NCBI GenBank assembly: GCA_046315175.1 | Contig: JBKDBK010000129.1 | Coordinates: 1-15,709 of the forward strand | DNA from: UBA8828 sp046315175 | GTDB lineage: Bacteria > Verrucomicrobiota > Verrucomicrobiia > Opitutales > UBA953 | DNA length: 15,709 nt | Reading direction: 5' to 3' | Shown here: positions 14,957 to 15,709 of the stretch, piece by piece | How the letters are laid out: the number at the start of each line of letters is the position of its first letter | Numbering within the stretch: the stretch's first letter is position 1 | Translations under genes and position numbers: made by a program | Notes under the pieces: generated by a model | Seen by the model: the letters and a program-made list of their open reading frames with translations, nothing else | What the model was told of the DNA's origin: nothing | Databases searched by the model: none

Positions 14957-15027
14957 GGGCACGGCGGCACAGGGGCACGGGTAAGAGAGGGGCACGGGGG
15001 CACAGGGGCTCAGGGGCACGGGAGGGA
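14957..15027 (+). repeat. Second G-rich tandem array, related to 11000-11083
   Basis: It begins 8 nt after the Dus stop and has the same GGGGCACRGG units. Positions 14989-15022 give G-runs of 4, 5, 4, 4 and 3 separated by CAC, CACA, CTCA and CAC, a strong G-quadruplex candidate. Like the first array it ends in CAGGGGCACGGGAGG; compared with the first array it has one unit fewer before that end. Confidence 0.85.
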
Positions 15028-15051
15028 GAGGAAGCTGCGGGATTGATGCCT

Positions 15052-15116
15052 TGGGTAGGGCCGTTGCGCCGCAACGGCCGCGGCCTAGGGCATGGGCGTA
15101 GCCATGCCCCTACCCA
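15052..15116. repeat. Nested inverted repeats able to form a branched structure
   Basis: A 9-bp outer pair (TGGGTAGGG at 15052-15060 with its complement at 15108-15116) encloses two hairpins. One is GGCCGTTGCG-C-CGCAACGGCC (15059-15079); the other is GGGCATGG (15088-15095) with CCATGCCC (15102-15109) around a 6-nt loop. Trimming the outer stem to 7 bp lets all three form together as a three-way junction. It lies between the convergent dus and msrB genes and could end transcription from either side or be a repetitive extragenic element. Confidence 0.6.
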
Positions 15117-15182
15117 CCCGACGTCCGGGCCGCAGGCCCTCCGCTGACCCGCAGGCAACGCGGACTCCGCTTCCTCGCAGGC

Positions 15183-15709
15183 TTACTTCCTCTCCTTGAA
15201 CGTCAGCGACTCCGAATTGAGGCAGTGGCGGTCGCCGGTGGGCGGGGGGCCGTCGGGGAAGACGTGGCCAAGGTGGGCGTCGCAGAGGGCGCACAGGATC
15301 TCGACCCGGATCATGCCGTGGCTACGGTCCTCGAGGGTCGCGACATTCTCCGCCGCGATGGGCTGGAAGAAGCTGGGCCAGCCGGTGCCGGAGTTGAACT
15401 TGGCGTCGGAGGAGAACAGGGGGAGGTCGCAGCAGACGCAGTGGTAGACGCCGCTCTTCTTGTTATCCAGCAAGGTGCCGCAGAAGGGCCGCTCGGTGCC
15501 CTTGCCGCGGGTGATGCGGAAGGTCTCGGCGGGAAGCTGGGCGCGCCACTCGGCGTCGGTCTTGACCACCTTGGCGACCTTCTGAGGCGCGGTGACACCC
15601 CCCTTGCCGTCGCTCAGGCGCACGGTGACATGGGTGGCGGCGGGATTGTGGGCGGGCATGGGAGAGACGGAGGTTGCGGCCTGCCGGTCGCAGGCCGCGA
15701 GGAGCGGCA
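15183..15709 (-). CDS. msrB: Peptide-methionine (R)-S-oxide reductase MsrB, 5' end beyond window
   Basis: MsrB reduces methionine-R-sulfoxide in proteins. Counted from the ATG at 15659 (158 aa), the core has KGTERPFCGTLLDNKKSGVY, zinc cysteines C74/C77 (CVCC) and C123/C126 (CALC), HLGHVFPDGPPPTGDRHC, and catalytic C146 in CLNSESL. C60 in RPFCG sits at the usual resolving-cysteine position. The frame stays open upstream of that ATG to the window edge and reads PLLAACDRQAATSVSP. LAAC is a good lipobox, so the protein is probably a lipoprotein acting outside the cytoplasm, with its true start off-window. About 35 poorly conserved residues before the catalytic domain fit a linker. The alternative is a cytosolic protein starting at 15659. 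Confidence 0.85.
   Translation of the reverse strand, partial: PLLAACDRQAATSVSPMPAHNPAATHVTVRLSDGKGGVTAPQKVAKVVKTDAEWRAQLPAETFRITRGKGTERPFCGTLLDNKKSGVYHCVCCDLPLFSSDAKFNSGTGWPSFFQPIAAENVATLEDRSHGMIRVEILCALCDAHLGHVFPDGPPPTGDRHCLNSESLTFKERK
15676..15698. repeat. Inverted repeat near the 5' part of msrB
   Basis: Perfect 9-bp arms, GCGGCCTGC (15676-15684) and GCAGGCCGC (15690-15698), flank a 5-nt loop. In the msrB frame it falls on the codons for the lipobox region (A-A-C-D-R-Q-A-A). If msrB really starts at 15659, this would instead be a leader hairpin upstream of it. Confidence 0.45.

Overview
The window is GC-rich bacterial chromosome (about 70% G+C by eye), densely coded on both strands. It is housekeeping rather than mobile DNA: I see no transposase, integrase, phage gene, CRISPR array, tRNA or rRNA. 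Best guess for the source is a Verrucomicrobiota (Opitutia-like) bacterium or a close PVC relative. The grounds are a Tat-exported GH109 (Gfo/Idh/MocA-type) glycosidase, a second RRDFLRR Tat protein at the left edge, a lone GspG-like pseudopilin, few Shine-Dalgarno sequences and G-rich intergenic repeats. This placement is inference.

Layout. 1-2627 (minus): start of a Tat-exported protein and an 846-aa U32-family protein with a four-cysteine iron-sulfur motif. 2724-3891 (plus): dimeric (all-alpha) dUTPase and a GspG-like pseudopilin, 1 nt apart. 3895-4640 (minus): rpmH-rnpA-yidD, with no yidC following. 4742-6461 (plus): tightly packed LOG-family, CutA and CPBP-protease genes. 6517-7938 (plus): GH109 enzyme ending in a strong terminator. 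8027-8975 (plus): tsaE and an unrecognised four-helix membrane protein. 8988-10907 (minus): typA/bipA. 10908-11252: a 345-bp non-coding block with a terminator, palindromes and inverted G-rich repeats. 11253-13355 (minus): M3 oligopeptidase. 13445-14949 (plus): bifunctional-nuclease-domain protein overlapping a tRNA-dihydrouridine synthase. 14950-15182: a second G-rich repeat array plus a nested-hairpin element. 15183 to the right edge (minus): methionine sulfoxide reductase B, whose open frame runs past the window through a lipobox-like sequence.

How the genes fit together. Many act on RNA or translation: L34, RNase P protein, TsaE (tRNA t6A), Dus (tRNA dihydrouridine), TypA (ribosome), and the U32 protein (whose relatives RlhA and TrhP hydroxylate rRNA or tRNA). 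A smaller set acts in the envelope: YidD, CPBP protease, pseudopilin, the Tat enzymes and probably lipoprotein MsrB. No clearly new multi-gene system is visible. The most unusual signal is the non-coding repeat and secondary-structure family at 11000-11256 and 14957-15170.
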